A stretch of DNA of 64,000 nucleotides from Polaribacter sp. Hel_I_88 (GTDB taxonomy: Bacteria > Bacteroidota > Bacteroidia > Flavobacteriales > Flavobacteriaceae). How positions within the stretch are numbered: position 1 is the stretch's first letter; each line of letters begins with the position of its first letter. Where the stretch lies: contig NZ_JHZZ01000001.1 in the NCBI RefSeq assembly GCF_000687935.1, positions 248,001 through 312,000 of the forward strand. The letters run 5' to 3'. The translations under genes were made by a program, and so were the position numbers. This document shows positions 36,901-44,741 of this stretch, in pieces. A model generated the notes under the pieces. It was not told the DNA's origin and made no database searches. It worked only from the letters and a program-made list of their open reading frames with translations.

Positions 36901-39900
36901 AATCCAAATTGGTTCTGCATCTAAAAACATGACTGTTATTGTGCAAATTGAAAAAAATTATAAAATTGTAGATACAAAACTCATCAAACTAAATAATTGT
37001 GTAGAAACGATTAAAATCCCTGTTAGCAAGAAAGATGTAGGCGGTTTTGCTGTTAAATATCACTTTGTGAATTACAACTATTTTGAAAGTGGAAATTTAT
37101 TGATTAATGTTCCTCATCCAACAGAGAATAAGATAGAAATTATCACCAATATTTTTAGAGATAAATTACAACCTGGTCAAGAAGAAACTTGGAGTTTTAC
37201 CATAAAAGATGATAAAAATGATGCCATTGCTGCAGAAGTTATAGCAAGTATGTATGATGCTTCTTTAGATGATTTCAAAGCTCATCATTGGAATTTTAAT
37301 CCAATTGTTGGGAAGCAAAATTACAGTTCTTACCAAACCAGTAATGCCAACAAAAGTTTTGGGAACACCAATTTTTATATCAGAAATAACGAGAGAAATT
37401 ATTATCAAATTCCAACAATTGGCAATAATTCCTACAATTGGTTTGGGTTTAGTTTGAATACTAACAGATGGTTAAATCAACAATATTTAAGAGAAACAAA
37501 AAACAAACTAGAAACCACAAGAACAGATTTTGATGAAACAGTTACAGGAACAGTTTCTGATGAAAATGGTGAGCCTTTGCCTGGAGTAAACATTCAAATT
37601 AAAGGAACAACCTTTGGAACAACTACAGATTTTGATGGGAATTATTCCATCAAAATTAAAAAAGAGGATGTTTTAGTTGTAAATTATTTGGGATATAAGT
37701 CAGTAGAATATTTAATCGATTCCCAAACAACTATAGATGTAAAGTTAGAAGAAGACACTAGCTCTTTGGATGAAGTTGTTGTTGTAGGTTATGGAACTTC
37801 GAGAATAACTAAATTATCTGCTACAGTTTCTATGGATGAAGCTGAAGAATTTAATTTCGATTCTGGACAACCAGGTGCAAATTCATTAGTCCAATTAAGA
37901 GGGATAAATTCTATAGATGGGAATACCAATCCTTTATATATTATTGATGGTGTTATTGTTGATGAAAGTAGCTTCAGGAATTTAACCGCAAATAAAGTTG
38001 CAGAAATATCAGTTTTAAAAGACGCTTCAGCAACTGCACTTTATGGCTCAAGAGGTGCAAATGGTGTTATACTTATCACAACAAAAGCTGGTCAAGAAAA
38101 AATAGATGCAGCCTTATCGCAAGTTCAAGCACGAAAAGATTTTAAAGAAACTGCTTTCTTTTATCCACAGTTAACAACAGACAAAGAAGGCAAAGTTAGT
38201 TTTTCTTTTACAATGCCAGAAGCATTGACAAGATGGAAATTACAAGTATTAGCACATTCAACAACCTTGAAATCAGCTACAAAAACTTTGCAAACGGTTA
38301 CTCAAAAAGAATTGATGGTCGTACCAAATGCACCAAGGTTTTTACGAGAAAAAGACACAATTACATTGAGTGCAAAAATTACCAACTTAACCAATAACCA
38401 ATTAAGTGGTTTTGCAAAACTGATGTTTACAGATGCTATTTCTGGAAAAGAAATTGATTCAGAATTACAAAACATACATTCAAACAAGAATTTTACAGTT
38501 GATAAAGATGGAAATACAAATGTTTCTTGGAGTTTAGCAATTCCAGAAAACATACAAGCTGTGCAATATAAAATAGTAGCAAAAGCTGGCGACTTTTCTG
38601 ATGGAGAACAAAATGTGTTGCCTGTTTTAAGCAATAGAATGTTGGTAACAGAAACGCTTCCAATGTGGGTTAAAGCAAATGAAACCAAAACTTTTACGTT
38701 GGATAAATTGAAAAATTCAACTTCATCAACTTTAAAAAATCATCAATTAACTTTAGAAATGACCTCAAATCCTGTTTGGTATTCAATTCAGGCTTTGCCC
38801 TATTTAATGGAATATCCTTATGAATGTTCAGAACAAATATTTTCTAGATATTATGCAAATACGTTAGCGAGTTTTGTAGCGAATTCAAATCCTAAAATTC
38901 AAGATGTATTTAATGCTTGGAAATCTTCGGATGCACTTTTATCGAATTTAGAAAAAAACCAAGAGTTAAAATCATTGATCATTCAAGAAACGCCTTGGTT
39001 AAGAGATGCACAATCTGAAACCGAACAAAAAAAGAGAATTGCGCTGTTGTTCGATTTGAATAAAATGAAAAACGAGCAAGAAAGAGCCATTAAAAAATTG
39101 CAAGATAACCAAATGAATTCTGGTGGCTTTCCTTGGTTTAAAGGCAGTAAATACGCAAACACATTTATTACGCAGCATATTGCCACTGGTTTTGGACATT
39201 TACAAAAGTTAGGTGTTACTGATTTTGATGCATCCACCAAAAATATGATTGAAAAATCTGTTAAATTTTTAGATGCTGAAATTTTAGAAAATTATGAAAA
39301 ACTGTTAGAAAATGCTAAAAAAATTAAAGTAGCATCAAAATCTAAAAAAGAAGGAGAAAAGAAATATGAAACTTATTTAGCTAAAAACAATTTGAATTAT
39401 TCTACGATTCAGTATTTGTATATGCGTAGTTTTTATGGTGATATTTCTTTAGATGATAAAACAAAATCAGCTGTTACCTATTATCAGAAACAGTCTGCTT
39501 CCTATTGGAAAGATTATAATTTATATGCGAAAGGACAAATTGCCTTATCACTTTTTAGAAATAACGAAAAAGCGACTGCAACTAAAATTCTTAAATCATT
39601 AAAAGAAAACTCGATAACTTCTGATGAATTAGGAATGTATTGGAAAAACAATACTGCTGGTTATTACTATTATCAAGCACCTGTGGAAACTCAAGCTTTA
39701 ATGATTGAAGCTTTTTCTGAAATTGAAAACAAGGTTGAAACGATTGATAACCTTAAAATCTGGTTGTTAAAAAATAAGCAAACCAATAGTTGGAAAACTA
39801 CAAAAGCAACTACAGAAGCTGTTTATGCTTTACTATTAAATGGAAGTGATTGGGTTTCAATTAATGAAACAGTTGCTGTGAAAGTTGGTAATCAACAAAT

Positions 39901-40513
39901 AAATCCATCAGAAATAGAAAATGTACTAGTAGAAGCTGGAACTGGATATTTTAAAACTTCTTGGAATACTGATGAAATAAAACCAGAAATGGCAACAATT
40001 ACCATCAACAAAAAAGAAAAAGGAATTGCTTGGGGTGGTTTATATTGGCAATATTTTGAGGATTTAGATAAAATTACATCCGCAGAAAGTCCGTTAAAAT
40101 TAAATAAGAAATTATTCTTAAAAGTAAATACAGATACAGGAAAAGAATTGAAAGAAATCAACAAAAACACCACTTTAAAAGTTGGCGATTTACTTACTGT
40201 AAGAATTGAATTGCGTTCTGATCGAGATATGGAATTTATTCATTTAAAAGACATGAGAGCATCTGGAGTTGAGCCAATTAACGTATTATCAACCTATAAA
40301 TGGCAAGATACTTTAGGCTATTATGAAAGTACAAAAGATGCATCAACTAATTTCTTTTTTGATAGAATTCCGAAAGGTGTTTATGTGTTTGAATATGATG
40401 TTCGTGTAAACAATGCTGGGAATTTTAGCAACGGAATTTCTACCATCCAAAGTATGTATGCACCTGAATTTAGCAGTCATTCAGAAGGGATTAGAATCAA
40501 CGTAGAAAAATAA
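33929..40513 (+). CDS. Alpha-2-macroglobulin-like protein with inserted TonB-plug module
   Basis: This 2194-residue exported protein (signal peptide 1-20) is a bacterial alpha-2-macroglobulin, a family thought to trap proteases in the periplasm or at the surface. A helical N-terminal region precedes MG domains (MG2 with FIFTDRSIYRPGQTVYFKA near 585), the A2M core starts at AFFYPQLTTDKEG (about 1406), and the thioester motif C-S-E-Q is at 1633-1636, so the reactive bond could form. Between the MG domains and the A2M core, residues about 1200-1390 hold a carboxypeptidase-D-like module and a plug domain (LVQLRGINSIDGNTNPL; YGSRGANGVILITTK) closely resembling those of SusC at 6645-9680. The insertion occupies the place where a bait region is expected. 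Downstream is a broken M28 peptidase gene 3 bp away. Confidence 0.85.
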   Translation: MKKLTTTIIMIFLFSLTSNAQNDFEKLWTQVEKLEVDGLPKSALQIVEEIYAKAEKTDNSPQIIKSLFYKSKFALTLEEDAQLQVIQNFKKHIGKNQAPTKNVLENVLANLYWQYFTQNRYKFYNRTKTQVKIDINDFRTWDLDTLFEEIHMYFKASLKEEKLLQKINIEEFSDILQLQKTAKIYTPTLFDFLANNALNFYKSPENSITKPSYQFTIDNPNYLSDAKTFSKLNITSKDSLSLQLNALNIYQKLLELHTKTNNKKAFANSNVERLFFVYQNATFENKESILLATLKTSEANFKNDEASGLYAFEIAQIYKNQSKNQEALTICNRIIKDFPNSLGAQKCFVLKSQIEQKTLSIQAEEFIPIDKNSRLLVTYKNVNKLFFTAYKITQKQLLEFNKTYKFDDKKAFINKLEKNKTWQHTLRNEDDYLQHSTEVIVPKFEGGMYLVLASESEDLNVNSIYGTTTIQVTNLTLIENTFEGTYNFQVVDRNTGKPIKNAELHLQNEKRNNSKSINKKLITNNNGFASYKSNDYFNNVEIIITTKNDFVIFDNNYLYNQSSNNNGNNVDDEITIKPFIFTDRSIYRPGQTVYFKAIVIKKQGDKSEVFKNEFVEVTLYDVNQQIVKTLDLKLNDFGSVAGEFIIPNNGLTGEFTIDVDESSKKESKFYDNADFDIDYNNSVTISVEEYKRPKFETEFKPITESYKINDSITINGFAKAFSGANITDAKVVYRVHRKVQYPSWYSWRRPNPASNSQEITNGESITNASGNFSINFKAIPDESVDKESLPVFNYEITADVTDINGETRSATTIVKVGYHSLIATIYVDDKIDKNQEETSIKIETKNLNGEFVAAKGSIKIHKLQAPKNPLRNRPWSAPEYQDISENTFRTLFPNDPYSDDESDSTNWKKGELVFSSDFDTSTSKEVIIKNPKKWLSGKYIIILESEDKFGQEVKDEKRITVFSTRDKNVADNQLFTINTNKTFYNVGDQVEIQIGSASKNMTVIVQIEKNYKIVDTKLIKLNNCVETIKIPVSKKDVGGFAVKYHFVNYNYFESGNLLINVPHPTENKIEIITNIFRDKLQPGQEETWSFTIKDDKNDAIAAEVIASMYDASLDDFKAHHWNFNPIVGKQNYSSYQTSNANKSFGNTNFYIRNNERNYYQIPTIGNNSYNWFGFSLNTNRWLNQQYLRETKNKLETTRTDFDETVTGTVSDENGEPLPGVNIQIKGTTFGTTTDFDGNYSIKIKKEDVLVVNYLGYKSVEYLIDSQTTIDVKLEEDTSSLDEVVVVGYGTSRITKLSATVSMDEAEEFNFDSGQPGANSLVQLRGINSIDGNTNPLYIIDGVIVDESSFRNLTANKVAEISVLKDASATALYGSRGANGVILITTKAGQEKIDAALSQVQARKDFKETAFFYPQLTTDKEGKVSFSFTMPEALTRWKLQVLAHSTTLKSATKTLQTVTQKELMVVPNAPRFLREKDTITLSAKITNLTNNQLSGFAKLMFTDAISGKEIDSELQNIHSNKNFTVDKDGNTNVSWSLAIPENIQAVQYKIVAKAGDFSDGEQNVLPVLSNRMLVTETLPMWVKANETKTFTLDKLKNSTSSTLKNHQLTLEMTSNPVWYSIQALPYLMEYPYECSEQIFSRYYANTLASFVANSNPKIQDVFNAWKSSDALLSNLEKNQELKSLIIQETPWLRDAQSETEQKKRIALLFDLNKMKNEQERAIKKLQDNQMNSGGFPWFKGSKYANTFITQHIATGFGHLQKLGVTDFDASTKNMIEKSVKFLDAEILENYEKLLENAKKIKVASKSKKEGEKKYETYLAKNNLNYSTIQYLYMRSFYGDISLDDKTKSAVTYYQKQSASYWKDYNLYAKGQIALSLFRNNEKATATKILKSLKENSITSDELGMYWKNNTAGYYYYQAPVETQALMIEAFSEIENKVETIDNLKIWLLKNKQTNSWKTTKATTEAVYALLLNGSDWVSINETVAVKVGNQQINPSEIENVLVEAGTGYFKTSWNTDEIKPEMATITINKKEKGIAWGGLYWQYFEDLDKITSAESPLKLNKKLFLKVNTDTGKELKEINKNTTLKVGDLLTVRIELRSDRDMEFIHLKDMRASGVEPINVLSTYKWQDTLGYYESTKDASTNFFFDRIPKGVYVFEYDVRVNNAGNFSNGISTIQSMYAPEFSSHSEGIRINVEK

Positions 40514-40515
40514 AT

Positions 40516-41436
40516 ATGAAATACTTTTTAGTAATCTTTTTGTCGATAATTAGTTTTGAAAATTATGCTCAAACAAATCAAAAATCTAATATTGAAAATA
40601 TAAAAAAACATCTTTCTGTTATCACAAAAACAGAAAAGCCTAGGAATTTTAAAAATTTAGAAACACTAAATTTTGTTGCTAATTATATCAAACAAGAACT
40701 AAATAAAGTTTGCGATTCAGTTGAATTTCAAAATTTTAATGTTGCTGAAAATGAATACAAAAATGTAATAGGATCTATAGGTTTAGAACATCAACAAAGA
40801 ATAATTTTTGGTGCTCATTATGATGTTTGTGGAGATTCTGATGGTGCAGATGATAATGCAAGTGGTGTTGTTGGTTTGTTAGAGTTAGCCAGATTATTAT
40901 CAAAAGAAAAGCTAAATTATAGAATTGATTTTGTGGCCTATAGTTTAGAATAACCGCCTTTTTTTAGAACAAAAAAAATGGGAAGTTATATTCATGCAAA
41001 TTATTTGTATAAAAATAAAATACCTGTAAAGGGAATGATTTCTCTTGAAACAATTGGTTTTTATAGTGATAAAGTTGGTTCTCAAAAATTCCCAATTGCA
41101 GGAATGGAAAAAATTTATGGCAATGTTGGTAATTTTATAACTGTGGTTCAAAACAATAAAAATGAGTCTTTTAGCAATGAAGTTAACAGTTTAATGAAAA
41201 GAGAAAATTTAATTAACACAAAATCTTTTAAAGGAAATTCTCAAATTTCTGGAGTAGATTTTTCTGATCATTTAAATTATTGGAAACATAATTTTGAAGC
41301 TGTAATGATTACAAATACTGCTTTTTTTAGAAACGAAAACTACCATACTTCTAAAGACAAATTAGAAACTTTAGATTTAGTTAAAATGAATTTGGTTATT
41401 GAGCAATTGTATACTGTTATTAAAAAAATTGAATAA
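40516..41436 (+). pseudogene. M28 family metallopeptidase with an internal stop codon
   Basis: Two open segments (40516-40953 and 40978-41436) lie in the same frame and together encode one M28 peptidase of about 306 codons, interrupted by TAA at 40951-40953. A signal peptide (MKYFLVIFLSIISFENYAQ), the zinc motifs GAHYDVCG and GADDNASGVVG (about 99-118) and AYSLE are before the stop; the remainder begins PPFFRTKKMGSYIHA. M28 enzymes have a Glu-Glu pair here (compare TAEEMG in the paralogue at 42680-43678). Glu145, the general base, is kept, while the stop falls exactly on the second Glu, a zinc ligand. One G-to-T change (GAA to TAA) explains it. The truncated product would lack the rest of the catalytic site. 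Confidence 0.85.
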
Positions 41437-41527
41437 TTTTAGCACCAGAATTTCTACAATCCAAAGCATGTATGCACCAGAATTTAGCAGTCATTCAGAA
41501 GGTATTCGTTTAAAAATAATTAAGTAA
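41435..41527 (+). pseudogene. Remnant of a second macroglobulin 3' end
   Basis: These 93 bases correspond to the last 93 bases of the macroglobulin gene (40421-40513), ending in a stop at the same position. The first 72 bases differ at six sites, four of them silent third-position changes; the last 21 differ at ten. The readable peptide is NFSTRISTIQSMYAPEF, then SSHSEGIRLKIIK. It overlaps the end of the M28 pseudogene but is in another frame. It shows that a diverged macroglobulin copy or allele once ended here. Confidence 0.75.
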
Positions 41528-41614
41528 TCATAAGTGTTAATAAACTTTCTGATTGCGTTAATTAGTAATGCTATTTATATCTAATATTGTGGCTCAAACA
41601 AAATGATATAAATT

Positions 41615-42094
41615 ATGAAAAAAGTACTTTTATTAGTAGGATTTATAGTGAGTTCAGTAGTATCAATAAATGCTCAGGATATTTCTGAAAATGCAATTGG
41701 TTTACGTTTAGGATCTGATGATGGTTTTGGAGGAGAAATTTCTTACCAAAGAGCGTTAGGTGGTAATAACAGACTGGAAATTGATTTAGGTATACGAAAT
41801 AGTAATGATTATGATGGTTTTAAAGCAACAGGTTTATACCAATGGCTTTGGAATATTGAAGGTGGATTTAACTGGTATGCAGGTGTTGGTGGTGGTTTAG
41901 CAAATTACAATGGAAACAACAACAATGATTTTTCTGAAACTTTTATTTTTGCTGCTGGTGATATTGGAATTGAATACAATTTTCCAAGTACTCCAATTTT
42001 ACTTTCTTTAGATTATAGACCAGAATTTGGTTTTGGAAATCGTTTTAATGACTTTGGCAACGATGTTGCTTTGGGAGTTAGATACCAATTTTAA
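41615..42094 (+). CDS. Small outer membrane beta-barrel protein
   Basis: This 159-residue protein has a signal peptide ending VSINAQ and alternating strands suited to an 8-stranded barrel: IGLRLGSDDGFGGEISYQ, NRLEIDLGIR and PILLSLDYRPEFGFG, ending GVRYQF with a terminal Phe as expected for outer membrane insertion. The specific family is not recognised. It stands alone, with a terminator downstream that also serves the convergent DUF4136 gene. Confidence 0.7.
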   Translation: MKKVLLLVGFIVSSVVSINAQDISENAIGLRLGSDDGFGGEISYQRALGGNNRLEIDLGIRNSNDYDGFKATGLYQWLWNIEGGFNWYAGVGGGLANYNGNNNNDFSETFIFAAGDIGIEYNFPSTPILLSLDYRPEFGFGNRFNDFGNDVALGVRYQF

Positions 42095-42116
42095 TTTAAA
42101 AAAATATTAATAAAGA

Positions 42117-42150
42117 AAATCCTCTAATTAATTTTAGAGGATTTTTTTTG
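42117..42150. terminator. Bidirectional terminator
   Basis: The stem ATCCTCTAA/TTAGAGGAT (within 42117-42145) has a TTAATT loop, with eight T residues on the plus side and A-rich bases on the other. It separates the convergent barrel and DUF4136 genes. Confidence 0.8.
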
Positions 42151-42153
42151 AGA

Positions 42154-42675
42154 TTATTTTAGTTTTGGTGGATATTTCTCCAAAATATTTTTTATAATTT
42201 CTTGAAAATGAAGTTCTTTTTCTTCAGGTTTTCTTTTCTCTTTTATTTTTGAATTTAAGACAGCTTCCCAAAAAAGTGTATTATTGCTTGCATCTACAAA
42301 CTCAACAACAAACTCTTCATTTAACTTATTACCACCAATTGGGATACCTCCAGAAACGCCAAAACCACCATTTCTATTTCCACTTCCTATTCCAATGCCA
42401 ATGGTGTTATTATTGTTTGCTTCTGATATTTTTGAAATAATATTGATAAAAAAATCAGGATTTTCAGATTCTTGAACTCCTAAAGTATTCAACTCAGTTT
42501 TCATTATGGAAATAACTCGTTTTACATCTAATTCATTGAGTCCTTTTCCAACATCTTCATAAAAAGCATACGTTCTAAAATTCGAAAAATTAACTTGACC
42601 ATCATAATCTGTAATTACTTTAGATGATGAACAACTCATCATCAAAACCAAAAACAAATAGTGTACATTTTTCAT
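42154..42675 (-). CDS. DUF4136 lipoprotein
   Basis: The 173-residue protein has a lipobox LMMSC (Cys15) and the DUF4136 pattern: YDGQVNFSNFRTYAFYEDV near the N-terminus, GLNELDVKRVISIMKTELNTLG in the middle and FWEAVLNSKI near the end. A Gly/Asn-rich stretch (IGIGIGSGNRNGGFGVSGG) lies around residues 92-110. It is probably attached to the periplasmic face of a membrane. The function of this family is unknown. It lies 4 bp after the intact M28 peptidase gene and is likely co-transcribed. Confidence 0.75.
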   Translation of the reverse strand: MKNVHYLFLVLMMSCSSSKVITDYDGQVNFSNFRTYAFYEDVGKGLNELDVKRVISIMKTELNTLGVQESENPDFFINIISKISEANNNNTIGIGIGSGNRNGGFGVSGGIPIGGNKLNEEFVVEFVDASNNTLFWEAVLNSKIKEKRKPEEKELHFQEIIKNILEKYPPKLK

Positions 42676-42679
42676 GATG

Positions 42680-43678
42680 TTATTCTTTTAAAACAACTCT
42701 AGTTGGTGTATCTTTTCCGTTAATAATGGTTTCAGTACCTTTTGCAACAGCCTGAATTGTTTGTGTAATAATCGTCATATTTAAGGTTTCTGCTTCATCA
42801 GAAACTTTGTGATAATCAGGATCTGTATCTATTGCAGTTGTAGAAAAAGTATGCGAAGGTACCCCTAAACGTGCTAAAGATGCATTGTCTGATCTAAAAA
42901 ATAAATTAAAATTTTTATACGGATCAGGAAATAATTGATAGCCAGAACCTTCTAAATTTTTCTGAACAATTTTCCCAAAATCCGATCTTTCAAAACCTGT
43001 TAACCAAGCTGTGTTTGGTCCAAAACTTGGTATTTTACCAATCATTTCTAAATTAATTCCTGCAACAAATTTGCTAGCATCAATTCCTTTTCCAAAATAT
43101 GTTGAACCAATTAAGCCCATTTCTTCTGCAGTAAAAGCTGCAAAAACAATAGTTCTTTCATTCCCAACTTTCTTAAAATATTCAGCTAAAGCCAAAACTC
43201 CTGTCACACCAGAAGCATCATCATTGGCACCATTGTAAATTTTATCTTCACCTTTTCCTTCATTTCCTAAATGATCATAATGTGCAGAAATAATTACATA
43301 TTCATCTTTTTTACTTTTACCTTCTAAAACCCCAATAATATTAGCACTTGTAATTTCTTCCTTACCTCTTCTTGGAGTAAAATTAAACGTTTGTCTATAA
43401 GTTTCTAAACCATCAAAAGTGGTTAAACCAATTCTTTTAAATTCATTTTCTATATATTTTGCAGCTTTTTCAATTCCTGGAGTTCCAGATTTTCTGCCTT
43501 CCATTTCATCGGATGCTAATGTGTATAAATGTTTTTTAACAATTAAAGAATCTATAAAGAAAGTGAGCATTACTGTTTCTTTTATTTCTGATTTAGATTT
43601 CTCTACAATAACATTTTTTGTGCTATTACAAGAAATTATACTTATTGATGCTGCTAAAAGAAAAATTATTTTTTTCAT
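42680..43678 (-). CDS. M28 family zinc metallopeptidase, lipoprotein
   Basis: This 332-residue protein has a lipoprotein signal (lipobox SIISC, Cys17) and the full set of M28 metal motifs: ISAHYDHLG, NGANDDASGV, TAEEMGLIGS (with both Glu residues), and DPDYHKVSDEAETL near the end. Such enzymes are aminopeptidases or carboxypeptidases using two zinc ions. It is intact, unlike the M28 gene at 40516. It is followed 4 bp later by the DUF4136 gene and is likely a periplasmic or surface peptidase. Confidence 0.88.
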   Translation of the reverse strand: MKKIIFLLAASISIISCNSTKNVIVEKSKSEIKETVMLTFFIDSLIVKKHLYTLASDEMEGRKSGTPGIEKAAKYIENEFKRIGLTTFDGLETYRQTFNFTPRRGKEEITSANIIGVLEGKSKKDEYVIISAHYDHLGNEGKGEDKIYNGANDDASGVTGVLALAEYFKKVGNERTIVFAAFTAEEMGLIGSTYFGKGIDASKFVAGINLEMIGKIPSFGPNTAWLTGFERSDFGKIVQKNLEGSGYQLFPDPYKNFNLFFRSDNASLARLGVPSHTFSTTAIDTDPDYHKVSDEAETLNMTIITQTIQAVAKGTETIINGKDTPTRVVLKE

Positions 43679-43733
43679 TATATATTGATTTTTAAGTTGC
43701 TAAATATAGCATTTATAACGCTTAAATTTTATG

Positions 43734-43741
43734 TATTTTTG
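43734..43741 (+). promoter_or_regulatory. -7 element for kdsA
   Basis: TATTTTTG fits TAnnTTTG and lies 17 bases before the kdsA ATG at 43759. No strong -33 element was found. Confidence 0.5.
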
Positions 43742-43758
43742 TTTAAAATTTACAAAAA

Positions 43759-44580
43759 ATGATTTTATCTGAAATTCCGAACATAAAAAATATTGATGCA
43801 AATAACTTTTTTCTACTTTGTGGACCTTGTGCTATTGAAAGTGAAGAAATGGCCCTAAGAATTGCCGAAAAAGTAGTAACAATTACTGATAAATTAAAGA
43901 TTCCTTATATTTTTAAAGGCAGTTTTAAAAAGGCTAACAGAAGTAGAATTGATAGTTTTTCTGGAATTGGAGATGAAAAAGCTTTAAAAATTTTACGCAA
44001 AGTTTCTGAAACTTTTAATGTACCAACTGTTACTGACATTCACGAAAGTTCAGATGCTGCAAAAGCTGCTGAATATGTAGATGTTTTGCAGATTCCTGCA
44101 TTTTTGGTTCGTCAAACAGATTTGGTGGTTGCTGCTGCAGAAACTGGTAAAGTTGTCAACTTAAAAAAAGGACAATTTATGAGTCCTGCTTCCATGAAAC
44201 ACGCCGTTCAAAAAGTATTAGATGCTGGCAATCACAAAGCTTGGGTCACTGATAGAGGAACCATGTTTGGCTACCAAGATATGATTGTAGATTTTAGAGG
44301 AATTCCTGAAATGCGTGCTTTTGCGCCTACAATTTTAGATGTTACACATTCTTTGCAACAACCCAATCAAGTTGCTGGCGTTACTGGTGGAAGACCAGAT
44401 ATGATTGAAACCATTGCAAGAGCAGGCATTGTAAATAACGTAGATGGCTTGTTTATCGAAACTCATTTTGACCCTGCAAATGCAAAATCTGATGGTGCAA
44501 ATATGTTGCATTTAAACAATTTAGAAAAGTTGTTAACCAATTTGGTTGCCATTCGTAAAACTGTGAATAGTTTACAATAA
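43759..44580 (+). CDS. kdsA: 3-deoxy-8-phosphooctulonate synthase
   Basis: KdsA condenses phosphoenolpyruvate with arabinose 5-phosphate to make KDO 8-phosphate, the precursor of the lipopolysaccharide inner core sugar. The 273-residue protein has the expected motifs FLLCGPCAIES near the N-terminus, IFKGSFKKANRSRIDSFSG, LQIPAFLVRQTDL and VTDRGTMFGYQDM, and ends at normal length. The motifs separate it from DAHP synthases. It has its own promoter and is followed by an RNA-like repeat in antisense orientation. Confidence 0.96.
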   Translation: MILSEIPNIKNIDANNFFLLCGPCAIESEEMALRIAEKVVTITDKLKIPYIFKGSFKKANRSRIDSFSGIGDEKALKILRKVSETFNVPTVTDIHESSDAAKAAEYVDVLQIPAFLVRQTDLVVAAAETGKVVNLKKGQFMSPASMKHAVQKVLDAGNHKAWVTDRGTMFGYQDMIVDFRGIPEMRAFAPTILDVTHSLQQPNQVAGVTGGRPDMIETIARAGIVNNVDGLFIETHFDPANAKSDGANMLHLNNLEKLLTNLVAIRKTVNSLQ

Positions 44581-44594
44581 GCTCATTTTTATTT

Positions 44595-44668
44595 GGGCGT
44601 TTTAACAGGCTTTCCACTATATCTTTTTTCTGAAAAAGAAAAAAGGATGTCGTTTCAATCCTTAACGC
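44595..44668 (-). ncRNA. Structured RNA element, copy 1
   Basis: Read on the minus strand this 74-base segment begins GCGTTAAGGATTGAA and ends AACGCCC; it aligns with 55093-55183. Both copies can form a closing GCGTT/AACGC helix, an AAGGAT/ATCCTT stem and a 9-bp hairpin. Copy 1 has CTTTTTTCT/AGAAAAAAG where copy 2 has CTTTTTAAC/GTTAAAAAG, so three base pairs changed on both sides. GGAAAGCCTG is invariant. It may belong to the Flavo-1 RNA motif, widespread in Flavobacteria, but I could not check. No consensus promoter was seen in front of this copy. Confidence 0.55.
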
Positions 44669-44741
44669 AAATGGCAAGTTTATATAAACATTACATAAAA
44701 GGGCACAATATTTGACTTCTAAAAGTGTTTAAACTTTTATA

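Noticed and set aside
33929..40513. Several long antisense frames inside the macroglobulin gene.
   Set aside because: They mirror the codon pattern of the sense gene and show no family similarity or start signals.
40951..40953. Stop codon recoding as selenocysteine or pyrrolysine.
   Set aside because: The codon is TAA, not TGA or TAG, and the expected residue is glutamate.
40930..40990. Programmed frameshift in the M28 gene at the T7/A8 slippery stretch.
   Set aside because: The two halves are already in one frame (462 bases apart), so no frameshift is needed; the break is a plain nonsense codon.
44595..44668. Intrinsic terminator of kdsA as the sole explanation of the hairpin.
   Set aside because: The hairpin can act on the plus strand, but the aligned copy at 55093 shows conservation of unpaired sequence and covariation beyond a terminator.
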